Shown here: positions 57,344-64,000 of the stretch, piece after piece
Position numbering within the stretch: the first letter of the stretch is position 1
Layout of the letters: every line of letters begins with the position of its first letter
Assembly (NCBI RefSeq): GCF_000425205.1
Contig: NZ_AULI01000005.1
Location: forward strand, 186,001 to 250,000
Length of the DNA stretch: 64,000 nt
Direction of reading: 5' to 3'
From: Pontibacillus halophilus JSM 076056 = DSM 19796
GTDB taxonomy: Bacteria; Bacillota; Bacilli; Bacillales; BH030062
Made by a program: the position numbers and the translations under genes
Notes under the pieces: generated by a model
What the model was told of the DNA's origin: nothing
What the model saw: the letters and a program-made list of their open reading frames with translations, nothing else
Databases searched by the model: none

Positions 57344-60106
57344 TCAACCTGTGTTTCTTAGGCCTGCTGCAATCCCGCTAATTGTAAGCAACACTTCCGT
57401 TGTGAGTTCAGTTGTTGGCTCGTCGACATTACGAAGTTCATCGATTAACACCACTTGTAAGAAGTTTAGTGGGTCAACGTAAGGATTACGTCTCCGTACG
57501 GATTCTTGAATCGTCTTTTGTTGGTCAAGAAGTGATTCGTCCAAGGAGATCGCTAACAGAACTCGTTCTGTGCGTTTGTATTCTTCCTCAATATTGTTGA
57601 AGATTCGTTCACCTAAGGATTGGTCTTCTAAGAGATTGACATATTCTCTTGCTGTCTGCATATCCGCTTTCATGAGAGCCATTTGTAGGTTGTCTATAGT
57701 AGACCTGAAGAATGGCCAATTGTTATACATGTTCTGCAGGCGTTTTAAATGCTCTTCACTTTGGTTCGCATATGCCTCAAGACCTGAACCTGCTGCATAC
57801 CAAGCGGGCAGAAGATGACGGTTTTGGGTCCATGCGAATACCCAAGGAATGGCTCTTAAGTTTTCAAATTTAGCGTTATTTTTACGCTTCATCGGACGCG
57901 AGCCAATGTTTAGTCCGCTTAGCTCATTTAAAGGCGTGGCCTCATTGAAGTAGGTGAGAAAGTCCTTGTTACCAAAGACAAGTGATTGATATTTCTCTAA
58001 CGAAACTTTCGCAATTTCTTCCATGGCTTCTTCCCAAGATTGTTCTCTATGGTGGGCTTGCTCTGATTCTTTGGAGATGTTCGCTGCCCCTTCAAGTAAC
58101 GTTGAGGCTGCTTGTTCTAGACTGCGGTAGGCAATATCTTTCAGTAAATAACGAGAAGAGAGCACTTCGCCTTGTTCCGTGATTTTCACTCCATCACCTA
58201 GCGTTTCAACAGGTTGGGAGAGTAAACTTCGATTCAGAGGACCTCCGCCACGTCCAAGTGATCCCCCTCGGCCGTGGAAGAACTTAAGCCCAATTCCATA
58301 GCCTTTAGCCATAACATTAATTTCCTGCTGTGCTTTGTAAAGCTTCCAGTTAGCAGTTAATGTGCCCCCGTCTTTACTTCCGTCAGAGTAGCCTAACATG
58401 ATTTCCTGTTGCTTGTTTCGCTGTTCCAATTGTTTACGATAGACGTCTCTTGTGAACAACGTTTGAAGAATGGAAGGCCCTGCAATCAAATCATCTACGG
58501 TCTCGAGTAGTGGAGCTACGTCTAAATCGCTTTCCACCGTACCGTCTTCATGAAGACGGAAGATGCCTGCTTCTTTAGCAAGAACGAGAACTTCTAACAC
58601 ATCACTCGCAGCTTCGGTCATGCTTATGAGGTACACTTCAATAGAACGCTTCCCGAACACTTTGTGTGCATTTCGGATTGTCTTGAACACATTCATCATC
58701 TTTCTAGTTTCGTCAGAGTAGTGTTCATCAAATAAAGAAACGGGTCTTGGGTCTTCAAGAATTGACGTGAGCAATGACACTTTTTCTTCTTCATTCAACT
58801 GATCATACTGACTGCATACTTTCGACTTCTGAAGGATTTCAGTAAGAGCCAATTCGTGTTCACCGCTATGATTACGAATATCAAGTGTTGCTAAATGGAA
58901 ACCGAATAACTGCACTTGTCGCACAAACTTGTGCAAGAGTTTCAGCTCTCGACCATTTGGTTGGTGGAGGCGTACGCTTTCTTGAATGATCTTTAAATCA
59001 TGAAGCAGTTCATCCGCGTGTTCATACCCAACGTTCGACTCCCCAACCTTATGAAGACGCTCTCGAATAATCGCGAACTTCCTGCGATACACTTCTTCTT
59101 CGACTTTCCAAGCGGTACCTTCTGGAAGGGTTGCTTCACCTTGTTCGATAGACTGTAATAGTTCGTCTGTAACTGTAATTCGGTTCGTCGAATGGCTGAA
59201 GCGTTTCATTAGTTCATTGACGATGCTTGTGTACTTCTCAATGACAAGCTTTCGTTGGCTGCGTAGAGTTTCCCACGTAATCTCAGGAGTTACGTTTGGA
59301 TTCCCATCTCGGTCGCCACCAATCCAAGATCCGAAACGTAAGAAATTCGGAACGGTCCACTCCGTATTTGGGTAGGCTTCAGTAAGTGAATCCTCTAGCT
59401 CCTTATGTATATCTGGGAGCACATCAAAGAGGGTTTCATCAAAGTAATATAACCCATTCCGTACCTCATCCATTACGGTCGGCTTTCGTTTTCTTAATTC
59501 GTCGGTTTGCCAAAGAACGGTCACTTCATTGAAGAGACTCTCTTCTAGCTGTTCTCGTTCTGAGCGCGTTACGTAAGGGCTGTCCAATTGTTGAAGAAGC
59601 TCAGCAATACGCTTTTGAATTTCTAGCACCGAACGCTTCGTAGCCTCAGTAGGGTGAGCTGTTATGATCAGTTCTAAGGATAAACGATTTAACACGGTTT
59701 GGATATGTTCATCAGAGAAGTCATTTTCTTTCAAGGATTGAACTGCGCTTTGAAGAGAGAATGGCTGCAATCCGAAATCCTCACGTAGTTGATATTCCTT
59801 TCTTCTTCGTATTCGATGGTTTTGTTCAGCGATGTTCACTAGGTGGAAATATATAGAGAATGCGCGTATAACCTGTTGGCGCATCGGTGGTTTCAAGGCA
59901 GCGATTTCTTCTTTAAGTTGTGTGTACACTTCTTCAGAATGTTGCTCGCGTAGTTGCTTCGTTAATGTTCGAATCGATTCCACCTGGTCCAATAATTCTT
60001 GCCCGCCATGATGAACGAGAATCTCACCAAGCAGATGCCCGAGTGCATTTACGTCTCGTCGTAATAGTGATGTTGAGTCATTGACTGATTCGATTTGTGT
60101 AGACAT
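57344..60106 (-). CDS. ppc: Phosphoenolpyruvate carboxylase
   Basis: Adds bicarbonate to PEP to form oxaloacetate. 920 residues, normal length. Catalytic blocks: ITAHPTEATKR with the essential histidine H151, SWIGGDRDGNPNVT, MLGYSDGSKDGG, FHGRGGSLGRGGGP, and the conserved C-terminus ending in NTG. The start follows AAGGAAGGTGA on the minus strand. B. subtilis has no ppc and relies on pyruvate carboxylase. Lies tail-to-tail with the TIM-barrel gene and downstream of isp on the same strand, but a weak terminator lies between them. Confidence 0.97.
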   Translation of the reverse strand: MSTQIESVNDSTSLLRRDVNALGHLLGEILVHHGGQELLDQVESIRTLTKQLREQHSEEVYTQLKEEIAALKPPMRQQVIRAFSIYFHLVNIAEQNHRIRRRKEYQLREDFGLQPFSLQSAVQSLKENDFSDEHIQTVLNRLSLELIITAHPTEATKRSVLEIQKRIAELLQQLDSPYVTRSEREQLEESLFNEVTVLWQTDELRKRKPTVMDEVRNGLYYFDETLFDVLPDIHKELEDSLTEAYPNTEWTVPNFLRFGSWIGGDRDGNPNVTPEITWETLRSQRKLVIEKYTSIVNELMKRFSHSTNRITVTDELLQSIEQGEATLPEGTAWKVEEEVYRRKFAIIRERLHKVGESNVGYEHADELLHDLKIIQESVRLHQPNGRELKLLHKFVRQVQLFGFHLATLDIRNHSGEHELALTEILQKSKVCSQYDQLNEEEKVSLLTSILEDPRPVSLFDEHYSDETRKMMNVFKTIRNAHKVFGKRSIEVYLISMTEAASDVLEVLVLAKEAGIFRLHEDGTVESDLDVAPLLETVDDLIAGPSILQTLFTRDVYRKQLEQRNKQQEIMLGYSDGSKDGGTLTANWKLYKAQQEINVMAKGYGIGLKFFHGRGGSLGRGGGPLNRSLLSQPVETLGDGVKITEQGEVLSSRYLLKDIAYRSLEQAASTLLEGAANISKESEQAHHREQSWEEAMEEIAKVSLEKYQSLVFGNKDFLTYFNEATPLNELSGLNIGSRPMKRKNNAKFENLRAIPWVFAWTQNRHLLPAWYAAGSGLEAYANQSEEHLKRLQNMYNNWPFFRSTIDNLQMALMKADMQTAREYVNLLEDQSLGERIFNNIEEEYKRTERVLLAISLDESLLDQQKTIQESVRRRNPYVDPLNFLQVVLIDELRNVDEPTTELTTEVLLTISGIAAGLRNTG

Positions 60107-60244
60107 GCGTTCACCTTCCTTGTTGTTTATTAGAGAATTGTCTTAATCTTTGAACTAATGGTATCACAGCTTCTGAAAAACAGGTAGAAAAGATGACAAA
60201 ATAAGATGAATTATTAATTATTTATCTAATGTTGATATAATAGA

Positions 60245-60274
60245 GCTCCTTCCATTCTGCAACGAAGAAGGAGC
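60245..60274 (-). terminator. Weak terminator after isp
   Basis: GCTCCTTC and GAAGGAGC (60245-60252, 60267-60274) form an 8-bp stem; reading the minus strand it is followed by TCTATTAT. The remaining sequence to ppc (60107-60244) is AT-rich and should hold the ppc promoter, which I could not pin down. Confidence 0.5.
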
Positions 60275-60284
60275 GCTTTCTTTA

Positions 60285-61268
60285 CTATTCCTCGTCTATG
60301 AAGAAGGATTCCCATTCTTCGTCTGGTTCATTTGATTTCGTAGTTAAGTGAGTAGTGGCAGACAAATCTAACAAGCCATTTCCTTCAATAACGGGTGAAT
60401 ACCCAATTGAGCGTGTATGCTTTATTAATTGCGCATACAACTCAGGTTCTGTTAGTTCACGATTGAACTCATGGCGGCCTTTTTCAAGAAGTAAGGCTGC
60501 TGCTCCGGCTGCATGTGGTGTAGCCATTGATGTACCAGATAAGGTAGCGTAGCCTCCATTTAAATAAGTGGATTCAATGTCTACTCCTGGAGCTACGAGG
60601 TCCACTTCATCGTTTGTATTCGAGAAGGAGGCGAGTCTCTGACGTTTATCGATGGCTCCAACTTGAACGACTTCGTCATAATAGCCTGGATATAAGTATT
60701 CATTCGTTGAACCATCCCCATCCCCGTTATTTCCAGCAGCACAGACTACAAGGATGTTCGACGCAACCGCCTTTTTGATGCTCTTATGAAGCTTTTTATA
60801 ATTCTGTCGTCCACCGAACGATAAAGAAGCGATGCGTACCCGTTCATTTCGTGGCCCTCGCCATTTAATGGCGTATTCAAGCGCTTGAATGATCTGATTG
60901 TAACTTCCCGCACCATCTTTATCAAACGCTTTCAGAATAAGAAGATTACAGTTCGGCGCGACTCCAGTTAACCCACGTTGATCTCTAGATGCTGCAATCG
61001 TGCCGGCAACGTGCGTACCATGTCCGTTGTCATCACGGTAGTCTGAGGGGCGACCACCTGAGAAGTTGTATCCACCTACAATACGATTCTTTAATTCAGG
61101 ATGATGACTATCACAACCTGAATCAATGACAGCGATAGTTACGCCTTTTCCTGAATATCCTTCGTCCCAAAGTGGAGCGGCTTGAATCATTTCGATTCCA
61201 TAGGGTGTTTTCTCACGGGAAGAAGACAATTCGATTACATCATGGGGGATTAAGCGAAAAGAGGCCAT
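60285..61268 (-). CDS. isp: Intracellular subtilisin-type serine protease
   Basis: Cytoplasmic S8 protease of the ISP group, 327 residues. No signal peptide. It starts MASFRLIPHDVIE, matching the short ISP pro-sequence whose LIPY/F motif blocks the active site; here the motif reads LIPH. Catalytic triad D49 (VIDSGCD), H86 (GHGTHVAG), S247 (GTSMATPH), oxyanion N180 (AAGNNGDG). Start chosen at 61268 after AAGGAGAGGAG; the longer frame to 61310 begins before that site. Expected role is protein turnover in stationary phase. Divergent from miaA. Confidence 0.92.
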   Translation of the reverse strand: MASFRLIPHDVIELSSSREKTPYGIEMIQAAPLWDEGYSGKGVTIAVIDSGCDSHHPELKNRIVGGYNFSGGRPSDYRDDNGHGTHVAGTIAASRDQRGLTGVAPNCNLLILKAFDKDGAGSYNQIIQALEYAIKWRGPRNERVRIASLSFGGRQNYKKLHKSIKKAVASNILVVCAAGNNGDGDGSTNEYLYPGYYDEVVQVGAIDKRQRLASFSNTNDEVDLVAPGVDIESTYLNGGYATLSGTSMATPHAAGAAALLLEKGRHEFNRELTEPELYAQLIKHTRSIGYSPVIEGNGLLDLSATTHLTTKSNEPDEEWESFFIDEE

Positions 61269-61347
61269 GTCAGCTCCTCTCCTTTCTTGGTGAAAGTCTC
61301 TATAGTACATTCAAGAGAGGAGAAAAGGTGAAGGAATTTTTAGAGAA

Positions 61348-61376
61348 TTGACCTAGAAGATATTTCTTACTACTAT
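61348..61376 (+). promoter_or_regulatory. Sigma-A promoter of miaA
   Basis: TTGACC (61348-61353), exactly 17 bases, TACTAT (61371-61376), 36 bases ahead of the miaA ATG. Confidence 0.7.
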
Positions 61377-61411
61377 AGTAAGGAACGAAGTAGCAACGAG
61401 AGAGTGATCGT

Positions 61412-62353
61412 ATGAAGAAGAAAGTCATTGCTGTAGTCGGTCCGACTGCTGTAGGCAAGACAAAATGCAGCGTGGAGATTGCGAAGCGGTATGGTGAAGT
61501 CATCAGCGGAGATTCTATGCAAATCTACAAAGGGATGGACGTTGGGACGGCGAAAGTGACAGAAGAAGAAATGCAAGGAATCCGACACCATATGATTGAT
61601 ATTAAAGAGCCGGATGAGACGTTTTCAGTTGCAGAATTTAAACGAGAAGTTGTGAAGCATATCGAGAACATCCATAAAGAAGGGCGAATTCCAATTATCG
61701 CAGGCGGGACGGGTCTTTATATTCAATCCGTCTTATATGACTATGATTTCGCAGAAGAGAAGCGCGACCATCTTTATCAAGAAGCTTTGGAGGCGGCCAT
61801 CGAACGAGACGGCATCGATATCCATTATGCTCGCCTTGAACGAATCGACCCTGATTACGCTGCTAAGGTACATAAGAACAATACGCGACGTGTCATACGT
61901 GCCTTAGAGGTGTATGATAAAACCGGACTAACGATGACAGAGTACGCCGAGCAGGAAACAGAGCGAGAATCACCATATGAACCCATATTGATTGGACTGT
62001 ACATGGAACGAGAGCAACTGTATGATCGAATCAATCGTCGTGTAGATGCGATGATGGAAGAGGGGCTCTTAGATGAGGTGAGAGAGCTTATCAATCTAGG
62101 ATATGAGAATGCACAGAGTATGCAGGCTATCGGGTATAAGGAATTCGTCCCATACTTTCAGGGCGAATCTACACTAGATGAGGCGGTTTCATTACTTAAG
62201 CGTAATACACGTCGCTTTGCAAAGCGACAACTGACATGGTTTCGTAATAAGCTTGATGTGCGTTGGTATGAGATGGATGAAGCCTCTCCAGAACAAACTT
62301 TTTCAACAATATTGCAAGACTTAGAAGGAATCATTGAGGGTGGAGACGAATAA
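61412..62353 (+). CDS. miaA: tRNA dimethylallyltransferase
   Basis: Isopentenylates A37 of UNN-reading tRNAs, giving the substrate for MiaB. 313 residues. P-loop GPTAVGKT at 10-17, [36 protein letters not shown], and the C-terminal [16 protein letters not shown] is preceded by GAGAGTGAT. Forms an operon with hfq, 32 bases downstream, as in many bacteria. Confidence 0.97.
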   Translation: MKKKVIAVVGPTAVGKTKCSVEIAKRYGEVISGDSMQIYKGMDVGTAKVTEEEMQGIRHHMIDIKEPDETFSVAEFKREVVKHIENIHKEGRIPIIAGGTGLYIQSVLYDYDFAEEKRDHLYQEALEAAIERDGIDIHYARLERIDPDYAAKVHKNNTRRVIRALEVYDKTGLTMTEYAEQETERESPYEPILIGLYMEREQLYDRINRRVDAMMEEGLLDEVRELINLGYENAQSMQAIGYKEFVPYFQGESTLDEAVSLLKRNTRRFAKRQLTWFRNKLDVRWYEMDEASPEQTFSTILQDLEGIIEGGDE

Positions 62354-62385
62354 GAGTAGCAGATAGATATAGAGGAGGAAGCAGT

Positions 62386-62610
62386 ATGGCGCAAACTGTG
62401 AATATTCAAGATACGTTTTTGAACCAACTTCGGAAAGACCACGTGCAAACAACGGTATTCCTATTAAATGGGTTTCAGTTACGAGGCACAATTCGTGCAT
62501 TCGATAATTTTACCGTCTTATTAGACGTGGATGGAAAGCAGCAACTTATTTTCAAACATGCCATTTCCACATTTGCTCCATCTAAAAATGTGAACTTAGA
62601 TAAAGAGTAG
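62386..62610 (+). CDS. hfq: RNA chaperone Hfq
   Basis: Hexameric Sm-like RNA-binding protein, 74 residues. Sm1 motif [20 protein letters not shown] with the polyU-pocket [15 protein letters not shown], and Sm2 FKHAIST (the family form of YKHAIST). ATG follows AGAGGAGG. Terminated at once by its own hairpin. In B. subtilis other genes lie between hfq and spoVK; here they are absent. Confidence 0.97.
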   Translation: MAQTVNIQDTFLNQLRKDHVQTTVFLLNGFQLRGTIRAFDNFTVLLDVDGKQQLIFKHAISTFAPSKNVNLDKE

Positions 62611-62612
62611 GA

Positions 62613-62644
62613 AGAAGCGGGTGTCTTGTAGACACTCGCTTTTC
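62613..62644 (+). terminator. Terminator after hfq
   Basis: AAGCGGGTGTCT (62615-62626) pairs with AGACACTCGCTT (62630-62641), one G-T pair, ending TTC. Confidence 0.8.
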
Positions 62645-62708
62645 TTATGGGCATTTGTCACAAAAGGGTGGGGCGTTGTGTATACTGCTTCTGTATAGGA
62701 GTGATGCT

Positions 62709-63629
62709 ATGAGTGCCCAAGTGACGTACCGAAAAAACGGTCAAGTGAATGTCATGTTTAAAGAGGGGACCCCTCATTTTCATCTTGAAGAACCTCCAAG
62801 ACCGGTCCAGACTCTACCTGGAAATCCATTTGAGCGGATTGAACGTGAATTTTCTGATGTGATTGGATTAGACGAACTGAAAGACACCTTAAAGGAGATT
62901 TACGCTAGTGTCTATGTTAGTCAGAAACGCCAAGCAGCAGGATTGAAAGCTTCTAAGCAGGTGTTGCATATGGTGTTTAAAGGCAACCCAGGAACGGGGA
63001 AAACGACCGTTGCGAGGAAACTTGCGAAACTATTTCACGAACTAAATGTCCTATCAAAGGGTCATTTTATTGAAGCGGAGCGGGCTGACTTAGTAGGAGA
63101 GTATATCGGACACACCGCACAAAAGACTCGCGATATGATTAAGAAAGCACTCGGAGGCGTGTTGTTTATTGATGAAGCGTACTCGCTCGCTCGTGGGGGT
63201 GAGAAAGACTTTGGTAAGGAAGCAATCGACACGATGGTGAAACATATGGAAGACCACCATAACGACTTTATCTTAGTTCTAGCAGGCTACCCGAAAGAAA
63301 TGGATCAGTTTATGAAGTTAAACCCAGGCCTTCAATCTCGGTTTCCTATTGTCCTGCCGTTTGACGATTATTCCGTTGAGGAACTAATGATTATTGCGAA
63401 GCAGATGGCAGAAGAACGAGAATACGAGTTGTCGAAAGAAGCAGAATGGAAATTAAAGCAGCATATGCTAAATCTAAAGGCGGAGGAGAAGGAATTCTCA
63501 AATGGACGGTTCGTTCGGAATGTCATTGAACAATCAATACGTAAACACGCCATCCGAGTGATGAAGAGCAATTCCTATAGCCATACGGACTTGATGCTTC
63601 TAACAAGTGCAGACATCCATTATTCGTAA
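62709..63629 (+). CDS. spoVK: Stage V sporulation protein K (AAA ATPase)
   Basis: CbxX/CfqX-type AAA protein needed for spore maturation. 306 residues from ATG 62709 (MSAQVTYRKNGQVNV), which follows AGGAG; the longer frame opening at 62655 crosses the intergenic region and is rejected. Walker A FKGNPGTGKTT (about 90-100), ERADLVGEYIGHTAQKTRD (pore/substrate loop region), Walker B GVLFIDEAYSLARGG. B. subtilis SpoVK is slightly longer (about 320), mostly at its ends. Confidence 0.95.
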   Translation: MSAQVTYRKNGQVNVMFKEGTPHFHLEEPPRPVQTLPGNPFERIEREFSDVIGLDELKDTLKEIYASVYVSQKRQAAGLKASKQVLHMVFKGNPGTGKTTVARKLAKLFHELNVLSKGHFIEAERADLVGEYIGHTAQKTRDMIKKALGGVLFIDEAYSLARGGEKDFGKEAIDTMVKHMEDHHNDFILVLAGYPKEMDQFMKLNPGLQSRFPIVLPFDDYSVEELMIIAKQMAEEREYELSKEAEWKLKQHMLNLKAEEKEFSNGRFVRNVIEQSIRKHAIRVMKSNSYSHTDLMLLTSADIHYS

Positions 63630-63661
63630 GAGCATGTCTACAAGGGTAGGCATGCTCTTTC
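63629..63661 (+). terminator. Terminator after spoVK
   Basis: A 13-bp stem (63629-63641 with 63646-63658, core AGAGCATG/CATGCTCT) with loop AAGG starts in the stop codon; the T tail is very short. Confidence 0.65.
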
Positions 63662-63728
63662 GCATTCGCATTCTTACGGTTGATTTGATATGATGGTGAG
63701 ATGAAACTATGAAAACGAGGGATTACCT

Positions 63729-64000
63729 ATGGAAGAACGCGAACACGTATTATTAGCCGCTTGTCACTTTCCGAACCAAGACGATGAACATTTTCATTCA
63801 TCGTTGGATGAGTTACGGGCTTTAACAGAAACAGCCGGAGGGGAAGTGATGAAGGTTGTCACGCAGAAGCGACCTCGTGCCCATCCGGCTTTATATATGG
63901 GAGAAGGGAAAGTTCATGAGATGCTTGAAGAGGTGGAGGCTCGTGACATTGAGCTTGTCATCTTTAACGGCGAGTTGTCCCCAAGCCAAATGAGAAACTT
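63729..64000 (+). CDS. hflX: GTPase HflX, N-terminal part (partial)
   Basis: The frame opens at ATG 63729 after GAGGGAT and runs off the right edge. The visible 90 residues include SSLDELRALTETAGGEV, QKRPRAHPALYMGEGKV and FNGELSPSQMRN, the N-terminal domain of HflX ribosome-splitting GTPases. hflX (ynbA) follows spoVK in B. subtilis. The GTPase domain lies outside the window. Confidence 0.93.
   Translation, partial: MEEREHVLLAACHFPNQDDEHFHSSLDELRALTETAGGEVMKVVTQKRPRAHPALYMGEGKVHEMLEEVEARDIELVIFNGELSPSQMRN

Noticed and set aside
62655-62708. Longer spoVK start
   Set aside because: The extension crosses the intergenic region after hfq; AGGAG and homology support ATG 62709.
1-64000. CRISPR, toxin-antitoxin, restriction or prophage defence system
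   Set aside because: No repeat array and no such gene pairs found; nearly all space is taken by known core genes.

Overview
The window is a continuous, ordinary chromosomal segment from an endospore-forming member of the Bacillaceae. Gene order follows the Bacillus subtilis proS-polC to miaA-hfq-spoVK region closely. Spore genes (dpaAB, tepA, spoIIIE, spoVS, cotE, spoVK) show that the organism sporulates. Moderate GC content, many acidic residues in surface-exposed segments (for example the RodZ linker) and the presence of ppc suggest a halotolerant genus such as Halobacillus, Pontibacillus or Thalassobacillus; the genus is an inference. No rRNA, tRNA, CRISPR, insertion sequence or prophage was seen.

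Layout. (1) 1-11737: the end of proS, polC, then the translation/transcription cluster rimP-nusA-rnpM-ylxQ-infB-ylxP-rbfA-truB-ribF. (2) 11738-17059: rpsO, pnp, ylxY, mlpA, ymxH. (3) 17060-21963: dipicolinate synthase dpaAB and the aspartate-pathway genes asd-dapG-dapA, which supply dihydrodipicolinate for both spore DPA and lysine/peptidoglycan. (4) 21964-31349: tepA-ylzJ, spoIIIE, a GntR regulator and a four-gene purine-nucleoside-type ABC importer (nupNOPQ). (5) 31350-43699: ymfF-ymfH-ymfI-ymfJ-ymfK-rodZ-pgsA-cinA, recA, rny, ymdB, spoVS. (6) 43700-54611: dipeptidase, tdh-kbl threonine catabolism, miaB-ricA, cotE, mutS-mutL. (7) 54612-61311: an accessory block between mutL and miaA holding a small orphan, an AAC(3)-family acetyltransferase, a secreted TIM-barrel protein, and two minus-strand genes (ppc and an intracellular subtilisin). 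(8) 61312-64000: miaA, hfq, spoVK and the start of hflX.

Most transcription units are closed by clear intrinsic terminators, and several promoters can be read directly (rimP, rpsO, recA, rny, spoVS, miaA). The best non-coding signals are a promoter followed by two tandem terminator-like hairpins ahead of rimP-nusA, a perfect 16-bp inverted repeat between nupN and nupO, a possible Shine-Dalgarno-sequestering switch before ymfJ, an unused AAGGAGG at the predicted 5' end of spoVS mRNA, and a 17-codon ORF ending in the nupN ribosome site. The best protein-level signals are the 454-residue membrane-anchored TIM-barrel protein, a RicA without any cysteine, and the absence of rnjB from its usual place between dapA and tepA. 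I found no clear multi-gene system that looks undescribed. Thirteen of about 58 genes use GTG or TTG starts, and I moved many starts inward to match ribosome binding sites.
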